From Clusia tigrina (Eukaryota > Arthropoda > Insecta > Diptera > Clusiidae), in assembly GCA_920105625.2 (NCBI GenBank), contig OV050032.1, positions 20,789,981 through 20,853,980 on the forward strand: a stretch of 64,000 nt of DNA, read 5' to 3'. Below are positions 36,124-49,949 of the stretch, piece after piece. Each line of letters opens with the position of its first letter. Within the stretch, counting starts at the first letter, position 1. The position numbers and the translations under genes were made by a program. Under the pieces are notes generated by a model. The model searched no databases. It was given only the letters and a program-made list of their open reading frames with translations, and was not told where the DNA came from.

Positions 36124-39100
36124 ATAGTACTAACAACTAGGCACAGCGGCAAGCACCTGTATTCCGGTATTCCAGTATTGCCGCATTGCTTACTACTTGT
36201 ACTACTTACTACCTTTTGTGCTTAGGCGGGGAATGTGTGCATGTGTGTTAGTGTGTGTGTGGGCATGTGAATATGTTACACCTTTTTTTGCCATAATCAT
36301 ATTTCAACGGATTAGCATAATTTTACGAAAAATTAATAATGAAAAGTGAGTGGCATACATATACCTACGTAATGTCATGTGAATACACACACACACACAC
36401 ACACTCTCAAACACAACTCATGCATTTCCCTATAGCACACACACACAGCCGCGCGCACACACACACACCCACATATACTTGTGCGTGCTTTTAATATTTA
36501 CCAAGTTCGCTGTTAACGCTTTGGTTGGTAGCAATTTTTGAAATGTATTTGCATACATACGAGCAGCTACTTACTTTTAAGAGCTGCTGCGGCTGTTGTA
36601 AGAGCATTTTCAAGGCAGTGGGGGCGGGGTGAGCTCTTTGTAACATAAATTAACCTGCTGTAGGCAAATATTGTTCGTATTACATTAAGGTAGCTAACAT
36701 TCTCAAATTGAAATTGAATGTCGGCACAGCATATTGAAAGTAATGAAATGATATGAGCGCAATGTACATACATACGCCTATTTACATGCATCTGCATGTA
36801 CTCATATGAGGGTACATATCTGCTTATGATATGCATAGGACGTTTGCGGTACAGCTCTTCTCCTAATTGCAGAATATTTTCACAAATACAGACATTCCTT
36901 TCAAGTAGCTACATAAAAATGAAATGAAAGCTCCGCATATATGTATGTATTCCTTACGGGAGGACTCTGCGCAGATTATGAAATTATGAATTTGAGAAAA
37001 CAAACATTTTTTATTATTATAATTTAAATAATTAATTCAGCTTAAATTGTTGATCACCGCATACGCTTGTATAAATTAACTTAGTGTTAATTTGAAAATC
37101 ATCTGTGAGTATGAAAACGAATGCTCACATCAAGCACACAGAACATTGTGTTCAACGACCAGATATGAAGTTACCTTCATGATTACATCATAGTTATAAC
37201 ACTTCACGGTCGTGATGGGACTCAGACTGAACCCAACACGGCATTTCAATTCAAGAAATTGTCACAATCAGTTCGATAGTTTTGAAGCTGACATATGAAG
37301 AACAGCCAAACAGAATTGTATGCCACACGTATAAGGAGGAGTATTATAGGGCGGAACTCAGAAACTATTCTTCAAGATGTTTTGAGAGAATCATTAGCAC
37401 CAGTGCCAGAAGAATTTATGTGACGAAGGTGTTGAACTGCCTGTTTTCCGATTCAAACTTTTCACCTAAGACACCTTTTCTTAAAATATTTAGCAGAATC
37501 TTCGGAGTCTGTTTTATCTGACAATCTGACAATCGAAATTACCGCTTCAGCACGTGTCGGTTGTATTATTTTCGAGGCTTTATTAGAATAGTATCGGAAA
37601 ATGTCAGCTTCTGTAAAAGTTTATTTCTTGAGTGATCCGAAACTGCTTTAATTGGTTTCTACAGTTGTAGCCTATAAATTATATAAATAGTATATATAGT
37701 TAGAGATATACACTCTCTTTCACTCGCAAGCATCACACTTAGTCTAAGTACTACCTTAAATGTAAGCTTAGTTGATAAGGTTAGTCTATAAATGATCGAG
37801 CTGCTGAAAGCATCGTCAACAAAGAAGCTAAAGACTATCATTCAGACAGATTGCAACGCGAGTTTGCAACCTCATTTAGGAACGATCCAGACGCATTTGT
37901 GGCTTATTATAACTATATACGAGTATATAGTTTATGTACTTACATACCAAAGCATGTAATTTATGGACCATGCATAAATAACTGACGGTCACATTTGAAG
38001 CCATCATTATTTGTGTCCCTTTGCTTAGTTCATTTTTATAGCAATCAACTGGAACTTTCTTTTTCCACGACAGTCTTATTTCCAGAAAAACTTTCATCTA
38101 AATCCATAACTTTGCCAACTGAACTTAGTCTAAATGGTTTGTGTGTGTATTATTTGTATCGGAACTGATGTCGCTCCAATCAACGAGGCGGGCAATGTCG
38201 ATTTATTTGACTGAATAATCATCTTGTACCCATTTGAACACTTACGAGAGTTTCTTCATAGTGTACATCAGTCAATGTTGAAGAATATTTGTGCCAGTGG
38301 CAACATAACAATATATTCTACATCATACTCGTATTCTTCCATAGACATTTGTTTACAGGTTGGCCTCCAAAGTCAACTGCTGACTTCGGATGTCATATAA
38401 ACTTGTTTATAATAACAAAAACTACTCGTGATGCTACAACAAATGAGATGATCATAGTGCTTCCATTCCAAATATTTATAAAGCTGCAAAACATGTCTTT
38501 CAAAAATCCTTCAATTGATTTCGTCATTGATCGTTGGGTTGTACGTGAGGCGTAAGTAGTCGCCCAGTGCGTATACGATTCACACTCTTTAATTTAAACG
38601 CACTTGAATCCATGCATAATTCAGCATATTTGCGGATAAAGAGTATGAATCATGTGGCACTCGTACATGTGTGTCCCTGCATACTCGTCGCATCAATTAT
38701 GAATGCTCATTTTGCATGTGACTCTGTGTACGAGTAATTTTATATTTGTTTTAATTTTCGCTTTTTAACTTTCCTTCCTTCGTTATTATTAAGTTTTATT
38801 TTTCACAATTCCTTTGCTGATGGCATTGTTCAACCAAACACACTTTGCCGTGCGTGTGTGTGTGTGTGCCTGAATACTCGTCCATGCACAACACTCATAC
38901 GGACACATTCGGCTATCGACGGTCAGCACATCTGAAACACCGCCAACAGGACTGGCCGCACTAAACTCAGTCTTGGACTTGGAGATTCGTAACAGCTTCT
39001 AAACTGCTTACAAAGCATTTTTAAATTTTCGTTTTATTTTTATTTTATTTCTTTTTATGTTGGTTTATTTGGTTTTCGTGTTTGTTGTTGTTGTTGTTGT

Positions 39101-39155
39101 TTTTATTTGTATTTTTTTGTCGTTGCTGTGTTTTTGCTTTATTTGGAATTTTTGT

Positions 39156-39157
39156 AG

Positions 39158-39190
<33 letters not shown>
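39156..39190. repeat. (GTT)n microsatellite
   Basis: About eleven GTT units. Frames on both strands through here read as poly-Cys/Val or poly-Gln/Thr. Confidence 0.9.
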
Positions 39191-41109
39191 TGTGCATCCC
39201 TGGTCGCTTTTTGGCTTGGTTGGTCTTAACCCGAGTTTCGCATTGAAAATGTTTAAAGAACTTGAAAGAACCGACAAAGCGTGTGTAGGAAACCAACAGC
39301 AACAAAAAAACACAAAGAAAATACATATGGATGTGTGAGAGTGGAGGGGGGGCTTATGAAAAGAGAAAAGAAAAATCAAATTTTGTATGTACTCGTATTG
39401 AAAAAGTTGCAAACAAGAGCAAAGGAACCAAAGTCAAAGAATTTCAGACCGGTTCTCTCCGCGATCACGATTGCGCTCGTTGCTCTTCAACCACTCCACA
39501 CACAAACAAACACACACATGCACACATAGCTGGCTAGTGAGCGAGCGAACCAGCGAACTCTAAGGAAGCGCAAGTTTAGTGCTGTGCCGTGTTTGGTTAG
39601 TTGTGAAAATCATTCATAAACCTAAACGTTCGGAGGGTGTGAGGGCGGGCGGAGTTTTTGTAATAAAATCCATTTCTTTTTAATGCTGTTTGTAATTTTT
39701 ATCATGGTTGGAATGCATTCCATCATCATTTTTACCTTTTCAATTCTATGCCTTTACACTAACGTGCAGAAAGGAGCCCAAACGGGGGGAAGTGGAAGCA
39801 CAAAAGAATGCATGCAAGAAATGAAGCGTTTGCGCCATTTGAGAGATGGCACGCAATATTTACATAAAAATTAAATATACTGTTGTTTTTTCGTTTTTGT
39901 TTACGTCATTTCTGCACTTCAATTTGTGCTCCTTTGCGACTGGCTCACATGGTCGTAATTAGCAACGGCATGAAGCTCTGCCTTCCCAGAGCTCTGTCAC
40001 TGTCTGCTACCTATGTATATGCATATGCACATAAGTATGTATATATTTACTTGCATATAAAACCTTGAAGGGAGGTTAAGAAGTAGGCAGCAGAACGGCA
40101 TTCGAGAGTCTGAGGCTGTAATTAAACTCATTTCTGACATGCAAGTTAATGGCAGATACTCGTACACCGGGAAGTTCAATAAACCCCTGCAAATGTAAAA
40201 CAATTTACTTATTTAGAAGTGAAGCAAAAAATAAACTTCATTTACACACCATAAATTTGCACGTACTCGTAGCACATTTCCACTGATCAAGCCGACTAAG
40301 CTAAAACTACAAAGTAGTGCACTCGTAGTTGTTCGCATACCATGTCCATATTTTCTTGATCGGCTGAAGGCGAATCCACTTCTTGAAATACTCGTATGCA
40401 TGGGCAAAAAGTGGGTGGTGGTCCGGGCGTACTAGAAATATTATCGAAACAGTTTTGTTTTGCATTCCCGCTTCGTCTCTTGCAAATATTTCTTCTGAGA
40501 TTTTGCGACTGAGGTTTTGGGAGACAGTTTTTAATAACCTAATGTCATACAGATGGATTTTATGCTGCACATATAACGTCAGTACAGAAGAGAACCAGTC
40601 ACCTAGTTGTTATACGTCTTTCATCACCAAACATGCTCCAGCATGGCACTTGTTTACCAGCTTGTGAACAGCAGAGCTCGATGTCCATCATATACATGAG
40701 AAAATGCTGCATCGTGCAAGTGTGTACCCTGCACAAAAATAGAAGAGGTCTGGTAGAAATTTGAATAGAAGAGGTCTGGTAGATACATTGTCCATGCTAT
40801 GATATTCGCATCTAGGTAACAAAACACTATGAAGTTGCTTCACAATGGTTCCAAAAAGATGGTTTAGTACGAATCGACTCATTACCATCGCGATCTTTAT
40901 GCAAAAAGCTAATTTTGTATTACAATTTGGGCAGGAAAAAGTGTGAGATCGATGCTTTGTGACAGCAATCAACCACAATGTTTACCCTTTGCTGGGCAAT
41001 TTTCCACAAACACTGCGTGGCAGGACATTTTTTTCATATATTTCAATTCTTTAGAAAAATATTGATACAAATTTGCAACATATGAGCCAGTGCAGACATA
41101 ACTAAAAGA

Positions 41110-41245
41110 TAACTAAGTTGGGTCTATCTTCAGATGTCATCTGTAGATTCTGTGGAGAAAGTGACGAAACCTCACTGCCCCTGATCACAGACTGCGGACC
41201 TTTGACACATAAAAGACACAGGTGGTTTGGAGAATATCTGTTAGA
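41110..41245 (+). mobile_element. LINE zinc-knuckle fragment
   Basis: The plus strand encodes KLGLSSDVICRFCGESDE followed by TSLPLITDCGP and KRHRWFG. This is the C-x2-C...C pattern plus the Arg-rich WFG end of the C-terminal domain of RNase H-bearing non-LTR retrotransposons. One expected His is replaced (LPLITDC where LHLICDC-type is usual). The fragment is truncated at both ends. Confidence 0.7.
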
Positions 41246-41308
41246 TATATATATATATATTTTAAACAATTAATTTATTTTTTGACTTCACTCATTTCGA
41301 GCCTATAT

Positions 41309-41580
41309 TTAAGGGTGTTATACACTGCGACCTAAAAGATCTATTGTGATGCATTTCGAGCCTAACAATAAGTAATTAAATCTTAAGAGCTAAATTAACT
41401 ATACTTATCCCGCACCATCTTAGATATGAACAAGATTTCTAAACTTGATTCCGCCAAAATACACGAATTCCTGTCGGAAATTAACCTGACAGAAGATCTA
41501 TAGATGAGGCTTTCCTCATATTTTAAATAAATACGGGCATCACAAAGAATCTTTCAAGTCGCGTTGTATAACACCTTTAA
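41309..41580. mobile_element. 264-bp TTAA-flanked MITE (piggyBac-like)
   Basis: TTAA lies at 41309-41312 and again at 41577-41580. Directly inside are inverted repeats starting (G/A)GGTGTTATACA and containing GCGAC, 23 of 28 bp identical. TTAA is the invariant target of piggyBac-superfamily transposons. There is no transposase, so it would be non-autonomous. The word CATTTCGAGCCTA occurs both just outside (41293) and inside (41351) the left end, which is unexplained. Confidence 0.65.
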
Positions 41581-42135
41581 ATAAATCTAATCTAAGTCCA
41601 GACCTACTTTTCGCCGTCAATGTTAAAGACCCAAACCCCTTATTCCGGCTACGATCCTCTCTGTTTTGCACAGCAAGTGTCCTCCGGGTAGCTACTAGTT
41701 TATTGGTCTCTCTAGCAGTATGTGCAAACTAGTGAGCATAGTTTGCTTGCTTAAGCATATGAAGTGGCCAGCTGTAGAGGGTATTTTTTAAGATTTTTGG
41801 TGATATCCTCACTGTGTGTTTAATAAGGAAAATATTGTGGTTTAAAACTGCAAATCAGTGCACTCAACTTCTTATAGAAATACCTTTTTAGGTTTAGTTT
41901 CTGAACCCATTTGCAGAGCAGTGCTTAAAAAGTTTGAATTCGTCGGACACCGTATAGAACCAATAGACGGCCACTTCTTTCTGTGTGTTTTGTGCAATAT
42001 AATTAACAGATGAAACTATTTGTAACTGCCGGGGTCAGAGAACTATTATACCAAGTCATCTAGCCATAACTAGAACGCCCTTTTAGCAACACAAACTTTT
42101 AACTCTCTTAAAGAGGTGTCTAGCGCGAAGGTCAA

Positions 42136-42284
42136 ACAAATCCTGCGCTTTATTAGCGCTTCGAAATGGTTCGACGAGCGAATCGGAGGTGCGTTGTTGC
42201 GCGGTGGTATCACAATGGACCCATGGTGGTCTGAGTGAGCTGGTCCTTAGACCGGCTGCCACGTTAACCTAACCTAACACAAAT
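42136..42284 (+). mobile_element. LINE 3' end, second copy
   Basis: It contains CGGTGGTATCACAATGGACC and ends in TTAACCTAACCTAAC, the same 3' module as at 18766-18910. A possible 6-bp target duplication ACAAAT lies at 42136-42141 and 42279-42284. There is no coding sequence. Confidence 0.7.
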
Positions 42285-42348
42285 GGTCATTTGATTGGTC
42301 AATTTAATCGTTTTATCAAGTGCCGCTGTTAATAGAGAGATATGAAAT

Positions 42349-42808
<460 letters not shown>

Positions 42809-43797
42809 GTGTGTGTAGAAACATACACACAAAATTAGCATACACGGGAGTCAAAGAGTGCAGCTCCCTAGCGTACACAATGAGGATAACAAATTTATAA
42901 TTGCGCTCGGGCTGTGCGTGTCCCCGCTCTATTAGTAAAATAATGTGTTCACGTATGAATGAGCTTAGATTTTACACTGCCACTCATTATCCTTACAGCA
43001 CTTTAGTGATCCTGGTGTTGGGGAGAGGTGGTGTAGAGCCTTTTATAGTTCTATGTCCATATTTGTACACATAAATGCATCCATAGACAAATGTTCAATT
43101 AAGGCTTAAGGATTATCACAACTCGAAAAACCCATAATGAAATGAAAAATATGGAATATAATAATCCCGAAGCACTTCATTAAATATTCGTTGAAACATA
43201 AATTTCTGTTTATTTATATGAGTGTATTTATCGTTAGATTTAAATCAAAAACAATTGCCAGCATTTTATTCCATTTTCGTTATGCATTCATAATTGGAAT
43301 GCGCGTTGAGGGTGAGCTTGTTAAATCCTTAAATGCTTATAAACACGCTCGTACACTCGAGCAAATAACATGTGATAAAAATGTCTTTATTACCGTATCA
43401 CAGCCATTTACCAAAACGACAACAATGCCCAATCGCTGGGGAAAATGGAAATGCCCGTAAAAATCAATGAAACATACCAAAACGCACGGAATCACCAAAA
43501 AGGAAATGATAACAACAAAAAAAAATGAACAAAAATATGTGAAAAATAATAACAAAAACGAAGTCAAAAATAACAAAAAATAAATATGCACATAAAAAAA
43601 GAAAATCAAAAATAAATAAGCAGAAAAATAGAAAAGGTTACGGAAAAAGAAGCACACAACAACAACAACAACAACAATAACAACAACAGCAGCAGCAGAA
43701 GCAGCAACAACAAAAGTATTTACAAGTACAGCACAGTGGCTTTATTTATTATGCATCACACATTAAGTGGATTACTTTGGCTTGGTTGCTGCTGGGT

Positions 43798-43831
43798 GGG
43801 TCGATGGGTCGATGGGTCGATGGGTCGACGG
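43798..43831. repeat. 9-bp repeat GGGTCGATG
   Basis: Nearly four head-to-tail copies, the last changed to GGGTCGACG. Confidence 0.9.
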
Positions 43832-44079
43832 TTAGAGGCAAGTTAGTTATCCATTTAGACACAAACAAATTATTTGTTACCAAATCACGCACACACAGGC
43901 ACAAACAGAGATAACGCAACGCCAGCAGACATACAGACAGACAGACAGACAGACAGACCGACGGACAAGTCTCACGAACGCCCACAACAAGAGAGCACGG
44001 GCAATAAGGCCTGCCAATGAAAGTGCGATTACGATTGCGTTTGTCGCTTTTGATATTGATTTTGGTTTTCATTTTCAGT

Positions 44080-44106
44080 TTGATTTTGATTTTGATTTTG
44101 ATTTGG
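44080..44106. repeat. TTTTGA hexamer repeat
   Basis: About four copies of TTTTGA in a longer GATTTTGATTTT-rich stretch that continues as GATTTGGAT. Confidence 0.8.
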
Positions 44107-44984
44107 ATGCGCACATGAACACGGTTCCATTTGGATTTCGATTCGGATTTATACGTTGGGAAAGCGAACGAGCCCTCCAAGCAAGCCAATTGTGATGAGC
44201 CTGACAGGCAGCACTCACGCATTGTTAAGCTTACACAGGCTGGCAATGTACAAGTACCAAAGTAGAAATCAGTTTTGTTTATTTGCCGTTAAACACTCAG
44301 TGAAAAATATTTGCAAAAAATCCCCAGATTAGCTGTTTTGTTTTTTGTCAGTGCTGACAAGCCAAAGGACTCGTTGTGTGCACTGTACGAGTATGTGCTT
44401 AACTGCCATACAAACGCCCGCATCAGTTACTCTACTCGCAACATTAATAGCGAAGAGACATGAACTGAATATTTATGGGATTTAATTGAAATTGTTTTTT
44501 GATAATAAAGCAAAAGTGTCACAAATTTATTTGTTTTTCATTGTACGCAGTCTTATCATTCCAAAATTGCCCGGTTAAAGGATTCTACTGGAAACCGAAT
44601 TCATTTGACATCGGCTACAATGCTGCCAGTAAACTACATCCAATGAATTGGTGCATTACAAGTGACATGTGAGCAATATTTATCACATTTCCACAGCGTT
44701 GATTCTTTTCCATGTATTTTCTGAGTGTGCTCAAATTCTCCATAAATAGTTTCTCTTTCACTGCTGTCACACGGTTACCGCTTCGTCTTTCAATTCATAA
44801 CTTCGGTGTAACTCATTTTTATGCATTTCGGCTGCCTTCAAGTTCATTCGTACACACTCCAGAGCCAAGTCCACAGGCGCACAAATGGTTCTTTTATGAG
44901 CCACTGTCTGCTATTTGCGACGTTCCACTAAAGACGATCGATTTTATAGCTTTGCAACATCCGTTTATAAAATTGTACATCATA

Positions 44985-45272
44985 TGATTCTCTCCGGGTT
45001 CCGGCACCACGTGATAATATTGATTTTACATTCCTCAAGGACTCAAAGTAGGAATGAAGTACTTCTGGAGTTCAATTTTCCATTTAACCAGCATTGCAAA
45101 CACAGTTCTTGCTTAAATTGAACTTTATTACGTCTTATGATTCCCTCCAGGTTCCGGCACCACGTGATAATATTGATTTTACATTCCTCAAGGACTCAAA
45201 GTAGGAATGAAGTACTTCTGGAGTCCAATTTTCCATTTAACCAGCATTGCAAACACTGTTCTTGTTTAAATT
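44985..45272. repeat. Direct duplication of about 136 bp, offset 153
   Basis: 44985-45120 and 45138-45272 begin TGATTCTCTCCGGGTTCCGG and TGATTCCCTCCAGGTTCCGG and stay about 95% identical to ...TTTAAATTG. A local tandem duplication with a short diverged spacer. Confidence 0.9.
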
Positions 45273-46073
45273 GTAGACGTGATTAAGCCTCCAGTGACCC
45301 TTTGGATTAAGTATTATTGTTATCTCCTGTTTTTATACGCATTCTTCTGTTTCCTTAATATTTCTTTTGGTTTTCTGTTTGTCGGGAAGTGATAACCGTA
45401 AGAAGACTCTTGATACTCCTAACTCCCATTACTATTAAGAGCGGTGTAGAAGTAGATATTCTAATAGGGGCTAATCAGGTTTGGAAAGAGTCTGAGTTCA
45501 CTGAATGTTCCTGTTTGTCTGACTAGATAGGAGTCTCTAAGTCTTCAAAGTTATTCCCCATGGCAATTCATAATCTGAATTATAGTATGGAAATTACATT
45601 GTTTGATCGCATGCATTTCCTCTCCTCAGTTGAATACTGTGCTAATCTTAGGGATCTTGGTAATGTTTGAAGTATGAGTTCATTTCAAGGGGTAGTTCAG
45701 TTCTTCGTAGGATTACTTTGACCCTTCATCTAAACCCTCTATTAGAGTACATTCTATTAGCTTTGTACTAACATATTTAGCTATGTGTGCACATGCGTGA
45801 GATTTATGTACATTAAAACGCAGAAAAAAGGAAGAAAATTGTGCCACTTTCCTATGAAATATATTAATACAATTTATTTCAGCAGCAGTTTGGTAGGGGA
45901 AATTTAGTTACGGAATTTGTCAGAGATTTTTGTGGGAGGAGGGGGAGGAGGAGGATGAACAGCGGAGCGGAAAGGCAATGGTATTTTTTACAAATTTGTA
46001 ACTGTCAGTTCTCGCTTTTGTGCACTGGCTTTGACGAGGGACTTGCGGTCTAGCGGGCGGTGTGTTCGGTGGG

Positions 46074-46100
46074 TTCGGGTTCGGGTTCGGGTTCGGGCTC
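46074..46100. repeat. GGTTCG hexamer repeat
   Basis: GGGTTCGGGTTCGGGTTCGG. Only four to five copies, and not a telomeric motif of flies. Confidence 0.85.
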
Positions 46101-48408
46101 CACTGCTGAGTGTGGTGCAAAGTTTGACATTTCCAGAGCGTTTCAAATACAATACAATATACCCGTACAGGGAAGGAGATGTCAGGATGTTAATGGAAGC
46201 TGTTTTTCATACATTCTTCTATTGTTGTATCTTGTATTTTATAATATTGCCACACTTTGGGAGTGGTTTTTCACTTTGTATGTGAATATATACGAAGTAA
46301 TTTTCAATTTGTTGTCAAAGTCTTTTTGAGAAGCGGTCGGGAAGCGGAGCAGGCAGAGTTGTGTGTGGAGAATTTGCAAGTTAGACAGTTGTTGTGGATA
46401 CCGAGTAAATTAATGGAATGGAATTAAATAATATTCGTGCTTTGATTCAATTAATATCAGCTGTGTTGCTATGTGCCTGAAAGCCTTTGTAAAGCGTCAG
46501 GTGGAAGCGTTACATTGGCTATGCAGAGAAGTGAGTGGCAAAGCATAAAGTGGAATGTTGTGTTTTGCAACTGATGTTATTACGTACCCACATGCTACCT
46601 TGACTGATAACAATATTAAAACCTTTTCAGATCGTTGCTTATAACCAAATTTAAGTAGAATGTGATTTCCATGTTAGACGGCTTCAAGTTAAAAGGAAAA
46701 TACTCATTTTACAACAACAATTGGAATGTAAGAGTAATACAGAATTGCAGTTATCTGCAGTCAGTGTCGTTTTTTGGTCTCACTAGTAAGAGAAATAATT
46801 TCATATTAAGCAAATTTTATCACCAATAAAATGTTGTAGTGCAGTGAATGCTCTGCTTGTATGTAATCTGTCCTAATTCCTTTGAATCCAACCAACAATT
46901 CAATCCTTATGACCACACCTCTACAAACTAGACAATAAATACTGGAACGCAGAAGACCCCTTCTAAAAAGTGCTTTTGTAGCTGAAAGTCTTTGTATCCA
47001 TGTCAATACAGAATACTTTGTGGCTGTAATATAGCGAAGAAGGTAGTTCCAGATCTAGAACCGAGTAGAGCATAGACTACTTCTGTGAGTACCTACACAA
47101 AATATTCCTTGGAGATTTTAGATTTTGCTCGACTAAATTAGGCACACTCACATTATTTTGGAGTTATTTTAAAAAATGTGGGATAATTCAGTTTCGTTTA
47201 CGTTTGCTCCAGTGAATGTGTAATACTGCAGGAGGACCCTACATTTTGAGAGCCAAAGAGAGTTTGCTTTTCTGCCCTCCCAGTTCTGTACTCTTGACGA
47301 CGCTCAAGAAAACTGTTCAGACTTGCTTTCTAAAAATGCAAGCGAAAAGTGAAATGCCTGTGAAATGATCGTTTGCCAGCGTTCTTGAGCTCGGGCAAAG
47401 CTAGGGAAAGGCTGCTGGTATTATGCGAGACAGAAAGATCGCAGTAGTAGCAATTTAAAAGAATTCGACGAAAGTTCACGCTATGAAATATCACGACAGT
47501 AAGACAGTGCTTGGAGACTTCCTTCTTCGGCTTCCACTTCTAAGCGAGTGCAGTCTTTTTTTCCTTGAAATATAAATTTTTATTAATTATTAAAAATATA
47601 TTTTTATTATCATAAGAATCTTGAATTTTGTGTATGTTTTTTGTTGTCGCATAATTCATTTAAATTTTGATTTTCGTACAAAGAACATGCATGTTAATTG
47701 ATATTCGTTGAGCATTTTTTAGAACTTCTACGAAACTGCGACCACTCGTCTAAATTGAGACATCAATCAAATCGATAAAAATAAATATCAATCACTCATA
47801 AATACGCAAATGTATATAAACATCCTTACAGCCCCACACAAGCACACACACACAGGCACACAAAATGCGCTCGTTCGCGTAGTGGAGCAGTCATGCCATC
47901 ACAATACTAATGGCGACAATTAATTGGCAGCAATTAGGACAATAAACGCTCTTATCGAGCCGATGTTTAACCTTTTGCCATTAAATAATTAAAATGTCAC
48001 ATAAATCACAAACACAGAGAAACAGGCATTCACACACACACGCACACGCACACAGACTGCTCTTCTCCGTACACATAGCATATAAAGTTTTACGGCTCAG
48101 TCGCACGAACAGCGTCATCGGATATCCTAAAATAATTACCACAATTAAAGCACATCCGCGCGCGCGTCCATCTGCATCTGCGGGAACGTTGTCGCTGCGT
48201 GTCTAAGCGCATTTAATTGCGATTGGGAAACTTATTTTATGAATGCCCAGCCAAATGAACACATTCACACGGATACAGAATATTTCCGCATTTGTATTGT
48301 CACAATGGCAGCCGAGCCAGAGCCAGAGCCAAGCAGACTGCGGCTAAGACAGCGGTTGGCGCATTAATTGCTTCAAAATGCCTTTAACTTTAAATACAAT
48401 TGTTGCTG

Positions 48409-48414
<6 letters not shown>

Positions 48415-48486
<72 letters not shown>
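48415..48486. repeat. (CTG)24 trinucleotide repeat
   Basis: Twenty-four uninterrupted CTG units (CAG on the minus strand), preceded by TGTTGCTGCTACTA. Frames read as poly-Cys, poly-Leu or poly-Ala, depending on frame and strand. Confidence 0.95.
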
Positions 48487-48487
<1 letters not shown>

Positions 48488-49949
48488 GAGAACGACAACA
48501 AGTACAGCAGCAACATCAGGCACCACATGAACTGCAGTCACGCATTGTGGTGTGAGAATTTGAAAATTCAAATCAAACGACAGAAAGACGAGGTCCCTCT
48601 GCACTATTCCCCTCCCCCTTCACCACTTTCGGCCAGGCACTTGTGGCTGACCTAGCTGGGAATTAGAATAAGAAAGACGAAGGCGTCGGCAAGGAATAAG
48701 ACTGCAACGCTCCAGTGGCGCAATTAAAATGAGAAAACTTCAAAAAGCATAGAAAATGCCCCAAACTGCCGCAGCGGAACTAACAATTACACACAACACC
48801 ATTAGCATGACCGAAAGAGGGCGATGGCAGGGGAGCTGCTGATTACCTACGAGCGCATGAACCTAGGCCAACAAGCGACACACCGACGTAATCCGCCCTA
48901 GCTTCCATACCTGCCCAACCAGCAGCAGAAAAATGCTGCTGCATACAAAGCCAACGCACGTTTTCACACTTGCCAACAACATGTTGAGCACCAGCGCCCG
49001 CTGACATAGCTGCAACTGGAAGAGGGAGCAGAAAAAGTGGTCGATTATGCTGTTCAAGTATTTTATGTGGCGGTGGTGGCTCTGGCAGTAGCAGTGCCTG
49101 CAGCTGTAGCTGTGGCGCTCGCTCGGGCTCTGGCATTGGCTGGGTCTGCGGCTGTGGAACAGTCAGTCAACCGCAAGGTGACAATTGTGAATCTAACACA
49201 CTTATAACTGACATTAAGAGCTTGGCACGGAGGAACATGGGAACGCACAATCTCACAGATAGACAGATAGACATGAGACACAGCGAGATAGACACACTAA
49301 TTGCAGTGCGGTTGGTTAGTTGCTTGCTTGTAATTAAGTTGTGAGCTGTGGCGTATCCTCAAGACTGTTTTCTTTCTGTCTCTTTCTCTGTGTGAGTGCG
49401 TGTGTGTGTGTGTGTGTGCGTGCGTGTCTGTAAGTGTTGACCAAGTTTTATAGAACATTGTTGCCCCAGCTTCTCCAATAAAACTTTTAATTGTGCCTAA
49501 TTCATTTAAGCATTTGTTGGAGCGCAGTTCACACAAACGTATTGAAACTTTAACTAAGGCCTCACTGCGAATTGGGAATTGGAAATCTCTGCTTCGAGTC
49601 TTGGCAGCTAACTTACTTTATTATGCTTTCAGTCGGCAAAATCTTTTGCCATCTTCTCTGCTCAGGAAGTGCTCAATAGAAAGTTGAGTTGCTGGTAAAA
49701 AGTTATGCGCCATTGTTGGACACTTCGAATGTGTGCACGTCGGCTCGGATTATGTGGAGTGTGCATCTTAAGCGCAGGGGGATAACTTAATAAATAATTA
49801 AATAATGAGAAAGAATATGAATTTATTTGCAGGTATGAACAAAAGTGTCGCAGATTTACAGATTCTACACGAGTGTTTTATGGAAGTTGAATCTAAGTCA
49901 GTTATATCGTAGAACTATTCTATTGTATATACTCAGATGTTGCTGCCTT
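48487..49949. other. Intronic DNA between the CTG and CT tracts
   Basis: A (GT)n patch at 49398-49420 and GC-richer sequence with GCTGTAGC/GGCTC words around 49070-49150. No gene is supported. Confidence 0.4.

Larger units (their letters stand above)
31721..41110. other. Long intronic stretch, mostly featureless
   Basis: CAA/GTT runs (33757-33775, 36058-36123, 39156-39190), CA runs (35890-35907, 36386-36404), and a 70-bp duplication (34492-34630, listed separately). Open frames up to 174 codons pass through low-complexity sequence or lack any recognisable domain (for example 32916-33329). No transposon terminus was recognised. Confidence 0.4.
42809..48402. other. Intronic DNA with small repeats
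   Basis: CAA/CAG run (43658-43710), 9-bp GGGTCGATG repeat (43798-43831), CAGA run (43932-43957), TTTTGA run (44080-44106), 153-bp-offset duplication (44985-45272) and GGTTCG run (46074-46100). The segment around 47870-48350 holds several TTAATTG/CAATTA homeodomain-type words in CA-rich DNA. No gene is supported. Confidence 0.4.

Noticed and set aside
41420..41496. A LINE C-terminal peptide (KISKLDSAKIHEFLSEINL) inside the TTAA element
   Set aside because: It vaguely resembles the last residues of some LINE proteins, but the match is weak and conflicts with the clear inverted repeats around it. Probably chance.
46074..46100. Telomere-like GGGTTCG repeats
   Set aside because: Only four or five units, not a known telomeric motif, and flies of this kind are not expected to use short telomerase repeats.
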